Origin: Afipia sp. Root123D2
GTDB taxonomy: Bacteria; Pseudomonadota; Alphaproteobacteria; Rhizobiales; Xanthobacteraceae
Reading direction: 5' to 3'
Assembly (NCBI RefSeq): GCF_001425835.1
Contig: NZ_LMDP01000002.1
Coordinates: 776,828 to 840,827 of the forward strand
DNA length: 64,000 bases
Position numbers and translations under genes: made by a program. Positions 35,164 to 43,248 of this stretch are shown here, piece after piece; the stretch's first letter is position 1; the number at the start of each line of letters is the position of its first letter. The notes below the pieces were generated by a model that saw nothing but the letters and a program-made list of their open reading frames with translations, searched no databases and had not been told where the DNA came from.

Positions 35164-36456
35164 GTGTCAGACTTTGAACGTGCCGACATGCTGGAATCAG
35201 GGAGCTTCCGGAAGTTTGATCCTTGGCTGGTGACTGACCGCAAGTATGTTCGCACTATCGCTCAGAACGTCGCAGGCGCCTATTCGAGTATCAGGCCGCG
35301 GCAGCGAAAGCTGAGAACTTATGACAAGAAAAACGTCGAGATTGTCACGAGAGCCATCCTTGCCAATGTCGCTTATGCTGTTGCGATGGGAGATGACTTG
35401 CCGATTATCGCGGTCAGTCTGCGGGCCTCGAAAAGAAAGCTGACCCGCTATGATCGCTCCGGCTTTGCAATTCTGCCAAAGCTCCTCGAAGTTTTATCCG
35501 AAGGCGGCCTCATCGAACTGCGTAAATCCGATAGACGGGGCGTGACAAGCTCCTACGTTCCGTCCGACCATCTGTTGGCAGACCTCAAGAGATTCCGCCT
35601 CGCATCTGAGCATTTCGCATGGGAGCACGGAATTGAGACAATAAACCTGAGCGTCACCACGCGGGATTATTCAACCCAAACGCGGTCGGTCGAGCCAATC
35701 GACTATGAAGATACCGATGAGACAAGACGGTTTCGGGAGGAGATGACGCGGCTCAATAAATTTCTTGGCACCGCTAAATTCAACTTCTTGGATGACGATG
35801 GGCCTCCCGTGCTGACGAGTCATCGTGACCTTGTGAGATATTTTAAGCTTAACCACGCCGACGATAAGCCTAACTTTGATCTTGGTGGCCGGTTGTTCAA
35901 CGGATGGTGGCAAGGCCTTTCGAGTGATCGCCGCTCCCACATTAGGATCAGAAATGAGCCCGTCGCAGACCTGGACTTCTCGGCGGCCTTCTTGCGTCTC
36001 GCTCATATTGAAGCGGGAGTGATAGCCTCTGATGGTGATTTGTATGCGAACGTTCCCGGTATCGACGGACAGCAATACCGAGCAGGACTGAAGAAAATCA
36101 TCAACTCTATGTTTTTCAGGGATACGCCGCTTATCCGGATTCCGTCCGATGCAAAACCGCTGCTTCCCCGTGGGATCACCGGCAAGGAAATACGGGAGGC
36201 CATCCTCTCTGCTTTTCCCGCCATTCGTCATGTCTTCGAAAGCGGGATAGGCCTGCGTTTGATGTTCCGGGAATCACAAGTCATGGTGCGGTCCTTATCC
36301 CGGCTGATGGACCTGCATGTGCCCGCTATGTGCATGCACGACGGGCTGATGGTTCAGAGATCAAAAGCAGATATTGCGGCTCGGGAAATGGCGTCCGCTT
36401 CGGCTGAAATATTGGGTCAGTCGCTGCCTATCAAATTGAAAACACTCTACAAATAA
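35164..36456 (+). CDS. Winged-helix protein with a compact A-family DNA-polymerase-like palm domain
   Basis: This 430-aa protein has an N-terminal DNA-binding part: a helical region and a winged-helix-like unit (about 95-140, with FAILPKLLEVLSEGGL). The C-terminal half carries three ordered motifs. Motif A is DFSAAFLR (D271), aligning with DYSQIELR of E. coli Pol I. Motif B is YRAGLKKIINSMFF (R306, K310, N314). Motif C is MCMHDGLMV (H392-D393), aligning with the HDE of Pol I. The Pol I steric-gate Glu is Phe and HDE is HDG. There is no exonuclease, and fingers and thumb would be very short. The GTG start has GGAG 8 bases upstream. A polymerase, primase or replication initiator is possible (inference). 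Confidence 0.7.
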   Translation: MSDFERADMLESGSFRKFDPWLVTDRKYVRTIAQNVAGAYSSIRPRQRKLRTYDKKNVEIVTRAILANVAYAVAMGDDLPIIAVSLRASKRKLTRYDRSGFAILPKLLEVLSEGGLIELRKSDRRGVTSSYVPSDHLLADLKRFRLASEHFAWEHGIETINLSVTTRDYSTQTRSVEPIDYEDTDETRRFREEMTRLNKFLGTAKFNFLDDDGPPVLTSHRDLVRYFKLNHADDKPNFDLGGRLFNGWWQGLSSDRRSHIRIRNEPVADLDFSAAFLRLAHIEAGVIASDGDLYANVPGIDGQQYRAGLKKIINSMFFRDTPLIRIPSDAKPLLPRGITGKEIREAILSAFPAIRHVFESGIGLRLMFRESQVMVRSLSRLMDLHVPAMCMHDGLMVQRSKADIAAREMASASAEILGQSLPIKLKTLYK

Positions 36457-36776
36457 CGACCCTCATATAGGCTTAGCGGGGACATCTCGGAGGGCTAGCT
36501 TAAAGCCCCCGCCCTCAAGAGAGGATGGTGGTCGGGGCGATCACATCATCGCTCCCTTCAAGGAATCCCCAGGAGCGAGAGCATCACGGACACCTTAAAG
36601 AGCATCGCGATGAGAAGGGATCAGTGGTAACCCTCAAAGGCTTCTCCAAGGAGTCCTTTAAGGAGAAGCACCGGCTTAGAAAGAATGAGCGGGATGATCT
36701 TCACCCAAAGGTCAGAGGGTGAGCCTTAATAGCAACCGACTCATCCGCGTAAGTTATCCGGCGACACCGGGCGGGA
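36457..36776. other. 320-base structured gap in the island
   Basis: Several inverted repeats follow one another: GGGCT...AGCCC near 36497, and GCTTCTCC...GGAGAAGC with a second internal repeat (AAGGAGTCCTTTAAGG) near 36640-36672. A weak 65-codon frame (36525-36722) lacks a ribosome-binding site. The region lies between the polymerase-like gene and an XRE gene that converge, so hairpins may be terminators, or it may be a replication origin or small-RNA region. Confidence 0.4.
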
Positions 36777-37013
36777 TCAGCTACGGGATCGCCTTGGAGG
36801 CACCAGCAGCCGATCAGGTGTTGTCTTCAGAGCGGACGCCAAGCGGGCAAGCACGACGATGGTGACATTCCGTTTACCCCGTTCGACTTGGCTGACGTAG
36901 GTACGGTCCAACCCAGCCTCAAACGCCAATTTTTCTTGAGACAGACCAGCCGCTTTGCGGGCCTTCCGCACGGTCTGCGCCACGACGCCGATGATGCCTG
37001 TCTCATCTTCCAT
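36777..37013 (-). CDS. XRE-family helix-turn-helix regulator
   Basis: The 78-aa protein is a single lambda-Cro/XRE domain: helix 2 and recognition helix in LSQEKLAFEAGLDRTYVSQVERG (about 27-48), then a VLARLASALK helix. Such stand-alone regulators often control excision, integrase or R-M expression in mobile elements. It is divergent from the adjacent membrane-protein gene (starts at 37013 and 37113), suggesting it controls that gene or itself. No target site is evident in the 99 bases between them, and the ribosome-binding site is weak. Confidence 0.85.
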   Translation of the reverse strand: MEDETGIIGVVAQTVRKARKAAGLSQEKLAFEAGLDRTYVSQVERGKRNVTIVVLARLASALKTTPDRLLVPPRRSRS

Positions 37014-37112
37014 GCGGACGAGAGGGCCGCGATGATGACTTTCGGTCTACGGACTTTGAGTCTCATTTACGATCTGCTATGCAGACATTTTCAGCAGGTG
37101 CGAGAACAGTCC

Positions 37113-37976
37113 ATGCCTAAACTTATTCTCGATTGTCGAGCTATCAGCCTTTCTCACGATCAGATGGTGAACCTCCGAAAGTCCGGTCACCTCAATCTCG
37201 GAATTGATAACAGCTTAGCGGCACAAATCTCAGCCGAACGGCTTGGCTCCAAGACAACCACAGCGTCAGAAGCCCATAAGTTCTGGCGTCTCGCAGCCCT
37301 TGGTGTCGCGGCTTATGGTATCTACCTGTCCTTTACGTCACATTGGTGGTGGTTCATCGTTGGCATCATAGGAGCCCTCATCATCAGCAAGGCGAACCAA
37401 AAGGGAAACGCTGGAAACGTGCTGGATGCAGCGATGATTGATCCCGACTTTTACGAGCGGGTCAGGAAGATCAACGGATGGCAGTATCAGATTGATGAAG
37501 CAAACGCGGCCCAATACCGCTTGAGTACCGGCCAGAACGCCAAGTCGCAACCCGCTCAGGAGGCCAGAATTATTCCGCAATCCGAGGTAGATCGGCTCCG
37601 CGAAAATATTCCTCAAATATTGGATACTTATACAAACCTCATAATCAAACATTCTGGTGAAATTATCGATTCATCCTGGCTGCCAGTGAGCAAGGAACAG
37701 ATGATCGAAATATTCAAATCCATGTGGGTTAACGCTGAGACGGAAGACCATCGTGACGCCGTTGAGTCTCTCTGGTCATCCCTTTCCTTCTTTCAGGAGG
37801 GCGTAGGATCGACTCCAATTACACCCCCCATTGAGAACGTTAAAGATATGCCTATCGAGAAAATGTCAGAAGCCCTTGGCAAATACCTACCTTGGTCGGA
37901 CCGAGTTTCATCCGACATGCTGGCTATTCGGCGCGAAAGGGAGGCATTCAAAAAGGAAAATGCACCTCGGCATTGA
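37113..37976 (+). CDS. Membrane protein of unknown function, island-encoded
   Basis: The 287-aa protein opens with MPKLILDCRAISLSHDQMVN, then has a hydrophobic hairpin (about 55-90, two short transmembrane helices split by a TSHWWWF turn), a helical cytoplasmic domain and a charged C-terminus with LREREAFKKEN-like content. There is no recognised family. The frame continues upstream across the antisense XRE gene, so the ATG at 37113 is chosen as the first plausible start. It is divergent from the XRE regulator and converges on the integrase. Membrane proteins next to an XRE regulator in islands may be toxins, superinfection-exclusion or abortive-infection effectors, but nothing here proves this. 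Confidence 0.65.
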   Translation: MPKLILDCRAISLSHDQMVNLRKSGHLNLGIDNSLAAQISAERLGSKTTTASEAHKFWRLAALGVAAYGIYLSFTSHWWWFIVGIIGALIISKANQKGNAGNVLDAAMIDPDFYERVRKINGWQYQIDEANAAQYRLSTGQNAKSQPAQEARIIPQSEVDRLRENIPQILDTYTNLIIKHSGEIIDSSWLPVSKEQMIEIFKSMWVNAETEDHRDAVESLWSSLSFFQEGVGSTPITPPIENVKDMPIEKMSEALGKYLPWSDRVSSDMLAIRREREAFKKENAPRH

Positions 37977-37991
37977 GTGAGATGTAACCAC

Positions 37992-39812
37992 TCAAATTGC
38001 CCGCCATGTTATTCTCGACAACTCTATCGGGGACTTTACATCATCCATCGCCTTCGCGAGTGGCTTCAGCGAAAAGCCCTTGCCATATGAACGTCCTACG
38101 CCCCCGCCGCTATGACCTGTTAGAGCATCATGCATTTCTTCGGAGATGTTCGCATCCCGGGTCATCCGCTTGAAGGTGTGTCTAAAGGAGTGAAAGACCT
38201 TGGTGCTATCCGTCACGCTGCACGTCGAGCGCAGATAGCGGCCAAACCATTTTGACCAAGCCGATGACCTTGTCCGCTCGCCCTCGGCCTCTACCTCCGG
38301 CCACAACGGGCTCTCCAAGCCAGCACCGCCCTTAAGCAACGCCTCCCTGTACTTCAGCAAGCCAACTCGCTTCAATTCTCGGTGGAGCGGCACATGGCGG
38401 ATAGATGAGGCGGTCTTGGTGGAGCGCCCGCCAGTCCGGTCAATGTCGAAGAACCATCGCTTGGTGTCCTCGTCCTGCCGAAGATCACATATCCGCAACT
38501 GCGCTATTTCATCGAGGCGCATCCCGGACAACAGTCCGATGAGCGGAAACCAGAAGGCCGCCTCACCACCGCCACCGGCTGGTCGCTCGTTCTCCGCATA
38601 CACTGGCGACGTAAAGATGGCCTTGAGGTCCGCCTTCTCGAAGTGCTTGCGCCGCGCCTGATGTGCATCAACGGAAAACCTGATGGCTTTGCCAAAGGGA
38701 TTCACAAAGCCCGGCACCTTATCGAGGAAGCCTTCACGTTCAGCCCGCGAAATAATTCCGCCAAGCACCTGAACGATTTTATTCACGGTGGTGGCCATCC
38801 GTGGCTTGAACTTGGAGAGGTCTCGTTTCAGCAACTCCGGCAAGGCGAGCCTGCGCAGATCACGCGGTAATGAAGCAGGCACCTTGGCAACGGCATCACG
38901 AAACTCGCGAGCCTTCTCACGGGTTATCGCTCCGAGCCGGAGATCGCCGTGAAGCTCCTTGAAATAACGGACGGCTTGCTCGGCTTCAGTTACCGTATTG
39001 GTATTCGGCTTCTTGGCATTGTGAGCCGAACCACCCGCAGCCCATGAGGCCAGTGCCTCGGAGAGCTTAGGCCCCAGTTCGTCACTAGACTGGGCAGCCA
39101 CCACAACCGGTGTCGGAATGATCTCGCCACGCTGGCGCTTCCTCATCGCATCATAGGCCCGCACATGAGCCTCAAGGACCACCAATGCGGCCTTCTGAAA
39201 CTCCGGTGAGGATTTGCTTAGGAAGAAGCCCCGCGCTTTCAGGGCGATGTTGGTTTCAGGGTAGACAATTCGCGGATCGCGCCGCGCGTAGGCCGCTCGA
39301 AATTCATTCTCAAACACCGGCAGCAATTCACCGTAGGCGTGAGCATGATCGGGAGACATTCCCATCTGAGAGCTTGGCGGCACGTCCACGAGGTCTGGCC
39401 ATTGAGCCCGCTCCTCAGGCGTTTGAAGATGCCGTCGGTCATCACCTTCCGTCCGCTCGGCTTCATCGTCCGCGAGGAGCTCCGCAAAAACTTCATCGCC
39501 CAGTTGCTTGAAGTCGAGAACCACCGGCTCCGCCGCGACGTAAGGAGGCGCAAGAGCAGTCATGGCAGCATCGAACAACTCGGACGCCTTCAAGGCCTCC
39601 TGATGGTCGCGTCGCTTTGCTTCCTTCACATCCTTCGTAGAGAGCGAGCGGACAAGTTCACGCTTGAAGCAATGCGTTTTCGGGTTGATGAGATCAGGGA
39701 AAGCCTCGCGCATGTGAGCAGGCACGGGCTTCCCGGCCAGCGCTTCGGGTAGCCGCTTTCGAAACTCGTAGGTGCCGGACGCACGCCGCTGCATGTAACT
39801 CAAAGCCGCCAT
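37992..39812 (-). CDS. Tyrosine recombinase (phage-type integrase) of the island
   Basis: The 606-aa protein has an N-terminal region with ASGTYEFRKRLPEAL typical of DUF6538-type arm-binding parts, a core SAM-like domain around 250-370 and a C-terminal catalytic domain with complete residues: R432 (SGMRLDEIAQL), H541-x2-R544 (HSFRH), H567 (TGHSG) and nucleophile Y576 (GRSYGKG). It catalyses integration and excision at the 22-bp repeats. The start at 39812 (ATG) follows an AAAGGTGGTCC ribosome-binding site; an upstream in-frame codon at 39866 lacks one. Its 5' end faces the tRNA-Glu gene 96 bases away, the typical arrangement. Confidence 0.95.
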   Translation of the reverse strand: MAALSYMQRRASGTYEFRKRLPEALAGKPVPAHMREAFPDLINPKTHCFKRELVRSLSTKDVKEAKRRDHQEALKASELFDAAMTALAPPYVAAEPVVLDFKQLGDEVFAELLADDEAERTEGDDRRHLQTPEERAQWPDLVDVPPSSQMGMSPDHAHAYGELLPVFENEFRAAYARRDPRIVYPETNIALKARGFFLSKSSPEFQKAALVVLEAHVRAYDAMRKRQRGEIIPTPVVVAAQSSDELGPKLSEALASWAAGGSAHNAKKPNTNTVTEAEQAVRYFKELHGDLRLGAITREKAREFRDAVAKVPASLPRDLRRLALPELLKRDLSKFKPRMATTVNKIVQVLGGIISRAEREGFLDKVPGFVNPFGKAIRFSVDAHQARRKHFEKADLKAIFTSPVYAENERPAGGGGEAAFWFPLIGLLSGMRLDEIAQLRICDLRQDEDTKRWFFDIDRTGGRSTKTASSIRHVPLHRELKRVGLLKYREALLKGGAGLESPLWPEVEAEGERTRSSAWSKWFGRYLRSTCSVTDSTKVFHSFRHTFKRMTRDANISEEMHDALTGHSGGGVGRSYGKGFSLKPLAKAMDDVKSPIELSRITWRAI

Positions 39813-39907
39813 TGTGGACCACCTTTGTGGGCTACGATTGTGTAGCAGGCGGCCCTCTAAGCTCATGATTACTTAGAGTTTTCAGCTTTTCAATGGCTTA
39901 GAAATCT

Positions 39908-39929
39908 TTGGCGCTCCCTAGGGGAATCG
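39908..39929. repeat. attR, right direct repeat of the island
   Basis: Second copy of the 22-bp repeat, identical to 25788-25809. It overlaps the 3' end of the tRNA-Glu gene, so the island keeps the tRNA functional. Confidence 0.93.
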
Positions 39930-39983
39930 AACCCCTGTTTCAGCCTTGAGAGGGCCGCGTCCTAACCGCTAGACGAAGGGAGC
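39909..39983 (-). tRNA. tRNA-Glu (anticodon CTC)
   Basis: The 75-base gene includes an encoded CCA. Acceptor stem GCTCCCT/AGGGAGC, D arm, anticodon stem CGGCC/GGCTG around the loop CTCTCAA (anticodon CTC), and T arm AGGGGTTCGATTCCCCT are all intact. It reads GAG codons. Its last 21 bases lie inside attR. Confidence 0.95.
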
Positions 39984-40143
39984 TGCACACCGCAGGCAAT
40001 AGCCTCGAACGGCGGCGAGGGCAAGTATCGAAGGTCCGGTGGCGTCATCGCGGGGGGCCGGTCAGGTGAGCCGCCCCGCACCTGCGTCTCACACAGCGAA
40101 AACCGCATCCGCGCAGCAGGAACCTGGTAACCGCGCAAAACCT

Positions 40144-40476
40144 TCAGGGCGCCGTGGTGAATCTCAGGGTTCCCAAAGGCTTGAACGAGCGGGCGTCGTA
40201 GGTGTGGATTTCGGTGACCCCGCCGACATCCACCGTCACCACGATCCGGTCCGAGGCGACGCCGGTGGCCACGATCCGCGCGCCCTTGGGCAGGCTGGCG
40301 GCCAGATCCCCGGTCGGGGCGCTTTCCTTGGCGTGGAAAAGACGGTAGCCCACGGCGATCAGCACCGCGGCCACCCCCAGCACCGTGGTCAGGCCGGCAA
40401 TCAGCATCAGCCGGCGCACGCGCGCGATCATCGCGGCCTGCTCGGGGGTTGGTTCGGGCGTCACGGATTCGGTCAT
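40144..40476 (-). CDS. DUF6476 family single-pass membrane protein
   Basis: The 110-aa protein has an acidic N-terminal tail, one transmembrane helix (about 23-46, LMLIAGLTTVLGVAAVLIAV) and a small beta-rich domain (about 60-108) that reads like DUF6476, a conserved alphaproteobacterial family of unknown function. Its start codon overlaps that of rluD on the opposite strand, an arrangement consistent with conservation next to rluD in this clade. No function is known; a periplasmic domain is inferred. Confidence 0.82.
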   Translation of the reverse strand: MTESVTPEPTPEQAAMIARVRRLMLIAGLTTVLGVAAVLIAVGYRLFHAKESAPTGDLAASLPKGARIVATGVASDRIVVTVDVGGVTEIHTYDARSFKPLGTLRFTTAP

Positions 40477-41500
40477 GCAAGGCTCTTACACAGAGACGCC
40501 CGAAGAGGGAAGCGAGCGTCACAAGGTCACCGCCACCGGCGACGAAGGTTCGCCGCGGCTCGATCGCGTGCTCGCGGCCCATTGTCCGGACCTGTCGCGC
40601 ACCCGCATCAAGGCCTTGATCCTCGACGGCCGCGTCACGGCCAAGGCCGCTGTCGTCCGTGATCCCGCCCATCACGTCGCCGCCGGCGATGGGATCACCA
40701 TCGACGTTCCGCCGGCCGCGCCCGCCGAACCCGAAGGCGAGAACATCCCGCTCGACATCGTTTATGAGGATGACGACATCGTCGTCCTCAACAAGCCGAA
40801 AGGCCTCGTGGTGCATCCCGCCGCCGGCCACGAGACCGGCACGCTGGTCAACGCGCTGATTGCCCATTGCGGCGCAAGCCTTTCCGGCATCGGCGGGGTC
40901 AGGCGTCCGGGCATCGTCCACCGCCTCGACAAGGACACCACCGGCCTGATGGTGGTGGCGAAGAACGACCGCGCCCATCAATCGCTGACGGCGCAGTTCG
41001 CTGATCACGGCCGCACCGGCGAGATGCGGCGTGGCTACATGGCATTCGTCTGGGGCGTGCCCAATCGCCCGCGCGGCACCATCGATCAGCCGATCGACCG
41101 CCATCCCCACGCCCGCGAGAAAATGGCGGTGCGCCAGGGAGGCCGCGAGGCCATCACCCACTGGGACACGATCGAGGCGTTCAACGGCGATGACGGCAAG
41201 CCGGTCGCCGCCCTGCTCGCCTGCCAGCTCGAGACCGGACGCACCCACCAGATCCGCGTCCACCTCGCTCATGCTGGTCATCCCCTGATGGGTGACGAGG
41301 TCTACGGCTCGGGCTTTAAGACCAAAGCGAATCATCTCGCACCCGAAGCGAAGGCCGCGCTGGCCGCTCTTGGTAGGCAAGCCCTCCATGCTTATTTGCT
41401 GGTACTGGAGCACCCGACCACGGGAGAAATAATGGAGTGGCAGACCGGACTTCCGGAGGATTTGCTTCTCCTCGAGGGTGCCCTCCGTAGTACAGACTAA
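40475..41500 (+). CDS. rluD: Ribosomal large subunit pseudouridine synthase D
   Basis: The 341-aa protein has an N-terminal S4-like RNA-binding domain (RLDRVLAAHCPDLSRTRIKALILDGRV) and a catalytic RluA-type domain with HRLDKDTTG carrying the nucleophilic Asp and YLVLEHPTTG near the C-terminus. It isomerises uridines in helix 69 of 23S rRNA. The ATG at 40475 begins just before the S4 domain and makes a normal-length protein, but it overlaps the DUF6476 start codon by two bases, so the two promoters must lie in the neighbouring coding sequences. It is followed 219 bases later by rpoH. Confidence 0.93.
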   Translation: MQGSYTETPEEGSERHKVTATGDEGSPRLDRVLAAHCPDLSRTRIKALILDGRVTAKAAVVRDPAHHVAAGDGITIDVPPAAPAEPEGENIPLDIVYEDDDIVVLNKPKGLVVHPAAGHETGTLVNALIAHCGASLSGIGGVRRPGIVHRLDKDTTGLMVVAKNDRAHQSLTAQFADHGRTGEMRRGYMAFVWGVPNRPRGTIDQPIDRHPHAREKMAVRQGGREAITHWDTIEAFNGDDGKPVAALLACQLETGRTHQIRVHLAHAGHPLMGDEVYGSGFKTKANHLAPEAKAALAALGRQALHAYLLVLEHPTTGEIMEWQTGLPEDLLLLEGALRSTD

Positions 41501-41718
41501 TGGAGGTGTGCTAAAAAGCCGCATGGTTACAGACATTTAACCCGCGTCACGGGTTCGTGACCCCGGTTTGTTCTTCCATTTTCGCTCTCGTTGGGTGTAT
41601 GCTGCATCTGCGCTGGAGATGTCCCCGCGTGGAACTTCGCAGCTCCGCTGGCTTTGACAAAGCAGCAGCCTGCCTGGCCCGCCGCTATCGGGGGCCTGAA
41701 CAACTGGAGGGCGCAACC

Positions 41719-42612
41719 ATGGCCCGTGCAGCTACCTTGCCGGTTCTGAATGGCGAATCCGGCCTTTCCCATTACCTTTCCGAAATCCGCAAATTCCCGA
41801 TGCTGGAGCCGCAGGAGGAGTACATGCTCGCCAAGCGTTGGCGTGAGCATGACGACCGCGATGCGGCCCACCGGCTCGTGACTAGCCATCTGCGTCTCGT
41901 GGCCAAGATCGCCATGGGCTATCGCGGCTATGGCCTGCCGATTTCCGAAGTCGTCTCCGAGGGCAATGTCGGCCTGATGCAGGCCGTCAAACGCTTCGAA
42001 CCGGAGAAGGGCTTCCGCCTTGCGACCTACGCGATGTGGTGGATCAAGGCCTCGATCCAGGAATATATCCTGCGTTCGTGGTCGCTTGTGAAAATGGGCA
42101 CCACCGCGAACCAGAAGAAGCTGTTCTTCAACCTGCGCAAGGCCAAGAGCAAGATCTCGGCGCTGGAAGAAGGCGACATGACCGACGATCAGGTCAAGCT
42201 GATCGCCAAGCGCCTCGGCGTGACCGAGCGCGACGTGGTCGACATGAACCGCCGCCTCGGCGGCGACGCCTCGCTCAACGCGCCGATCCGCGACGACGGC
42301 GAGCCCGGCGAATGGCAGGACTGGCTGGTCGATACCTCGCCCAACCAGGAAGCCATCATGGCCGAAAGCGAGGAGTTCGATCATCGCCGCACCGCGCTGA
42401 ACGGCGCGATGGGCGTGCTCAACCCGCGCGAACGCCGTATCTTCGAGGCGCGGCGTCTGGCGGAAGATCCAATGACGCTGGAAGACCTCGCCGCCGAATT
42501 CGGCGTGTCGCGCGAGCGCGTGCGGCAGATCGAGGTCCGCGCGTTCGAGAAAGTGCAGGCGGCGGTGAAGTCCACCGTCGCACGGCAGGAAGCGGCCCGC
42601 GTCGCGGCGTAA
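41719..42612 (+). CDS. rpoH: RNA polymerase sigma-32 factor (heat-shock sigma)
   Basis: The 298-aa sigma factor starts MARAATLPVLNGESGLSHYLSEIRK with region 1.2-like sequence, region 2 with GLMQAVKRFEPEKGFRLATYAMWWIKASIQEYILRSWSLVKM-type hallmark segments, the RpoH box and region 4.2 with EFGVSRERVRQIE. Its residues AYAMWWIKA-like and the QKKLFFNLRK box identify it as RpoH rather than RpoD. It directs transcription of heat-shock genes. The ATG follows CTGGAGGGCGCAACC. The 219-base upstream region, after rluD, holds its promoter; no sure sigma signature was identified. A terminator follows. Confidence 0.95.
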   Translation: MARAATLPVLNGESGLSHYLSEIRKFPMLEPQEEYMLAKRWREHDDRDAAHRLVTSHLRLVAKIAMGYRGYGLPISEVVSEGNVGLMQAVKRFEPEKGFRLATYAMWWIKASIQEYILRSWSLVKMGTTANQKKLFFNLRKAKSKISALEEGDMTDDQVKLIAKRLGVTERDVVDMNRRLGGDASLNAPIRDDGEPGEWQDWLVDTSPNQEAIMAESEEFDHRRTALNGAMGVLNPRERRIFEARRLAEDPMTLEDLAAEFGVSRERVRQIEVRAFEKVQAAVKSTVARQEAARVAA

Positions 42613-42635
42613 CCTCTCGCGCATTACAGACAACG

Positions 42636-42662
42636 AAAGCCGGCGTTCGCGCCGGCTTTTTT
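42636..42662. terminator. Bidirectional terminator between rpoH and the convergent exported-protein gene
   Basis: AAAGCCGGCG pairs with CGCCGGCTTT around a TTCG-type loop, then TTTT. A-rich sequence on the other side makes it function on both strands. Confidence 0.85.
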
Positions 42663-42668
42663 GTGCGC

Positions 42669-43127
42669 TCAGTAATAGTCCTGCAGATAGTCCGCGAGCG
42701 TATCGGGCTCGTAGATCGAGCCGCTGCCGAGCGGGTCGTTGAGCATCGTCTGCGCGTTGGTCTTGTAGTCGGCGGCAACATCGTCCGGTGCCGGCCCCAG
42801 CGGTTGCGCCACGATCGAGCGATAGGATTCGTAGTTGTCCTTGCTGCCGACGAAAATGCACACACAGCCCTTCGGATCGGCATACAGATAGCGCGTCTTG
42901 CCGTCGACGGTGTGGATCACGAAGCGATGTGCCGGCATCGCGCGCAGCGCCTTTTGCCCCGCGGCATCGTTGGCGAACTTCGGGCGAAAACCGGCCGAGG
43001 AGAGATAGAACGCGTTCTTCTCCAGGAACGGCTTGCCGGGCGAAGTCTCCTGCGCGGCCACCGGATCGGCGAACATCAGGAACAGTGCCGCCGTTCCGAA
43101 CGACGAGATCGTGGACATCGCACGCAT
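42669..43127 (-). CDS. Small exported protein, unknown function
   Basis: The 152-aa protein has a signal peptide (MRAMSTISSFGTAALFLMFADPVAAQE, cleavage near residue 26). The mature part has RFVIHTVDGKTRYLYADP, two adjacent Cys (GCVCIFV) and a C-terminal LADYLQDYY tail. The GCVC pair could bind metal or form a disulfide. It is conserved-looking in size and layout among alphaproteobacterial hypothetical proteins. It converges on rpoH and shares its terminator. Confidence 0.75.
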   Translation of the reverse strand: MRAMSTISSFGTAALFLMFADPVAAQETSPGKPFLEKNAFYLSSAGFRPKFANDAAGQKALRAMPAHRFVIHTVDGKTRYLYADPKGCVCIFVGSKDNYESYRSIVAQPLGPAPDDVAADYKTNAQTMLNDPLGSGSIYEPDTLADYLQDYY

Positions 43128-43248
43128 TAGACACCCATGCTTTGGACGCGGACATCCGCGTTGTCATGTGACGCAGCACGCTAGCCCGGCCGTCGGAGGT
43201 CTGTAAACGGCGGACTGCCGTCCCGTGGGCTGTGCCGCAGCACCACTC

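Larger units (their letters stand above)
25788..39929. mobile_element. Integrative genomic island at tRNA-Glu(CTC)
   Basis: The ends are 22-bp direct repeats (25788-25809 and 39908-39929), the right copy being the 3' end of the tRNA-Glu gene. A tyrosine recombinase is encoded just inside the right end. The interior is visibly AT-richer than its flanks and holds an MmeI-like R-M enzyme, DUF4238, a GHKL-ATPase/nuclease fusion, a serine recombinase, a polymerase-like operon, an XRE regulator and a membrane protein. No conjugation, capsid or partition genes are seen, so it is not obviously an ICE or prophage; mobility may depend on helpers. Excision at the repeats would leave an intact tRNA. Confidence 0.92.

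Noticed and set aside
36525-36722. A 65-codon frame after the polymerase-like gene
   Set aside because: No ribosome-binding site, low-complexity charged product, and it runs through inverted repeats.
25788-39929. Prophage or conjugative element
   Set aside because: No capsid, terminase, tail, relaxase or type IV secretion genes are present in the island.
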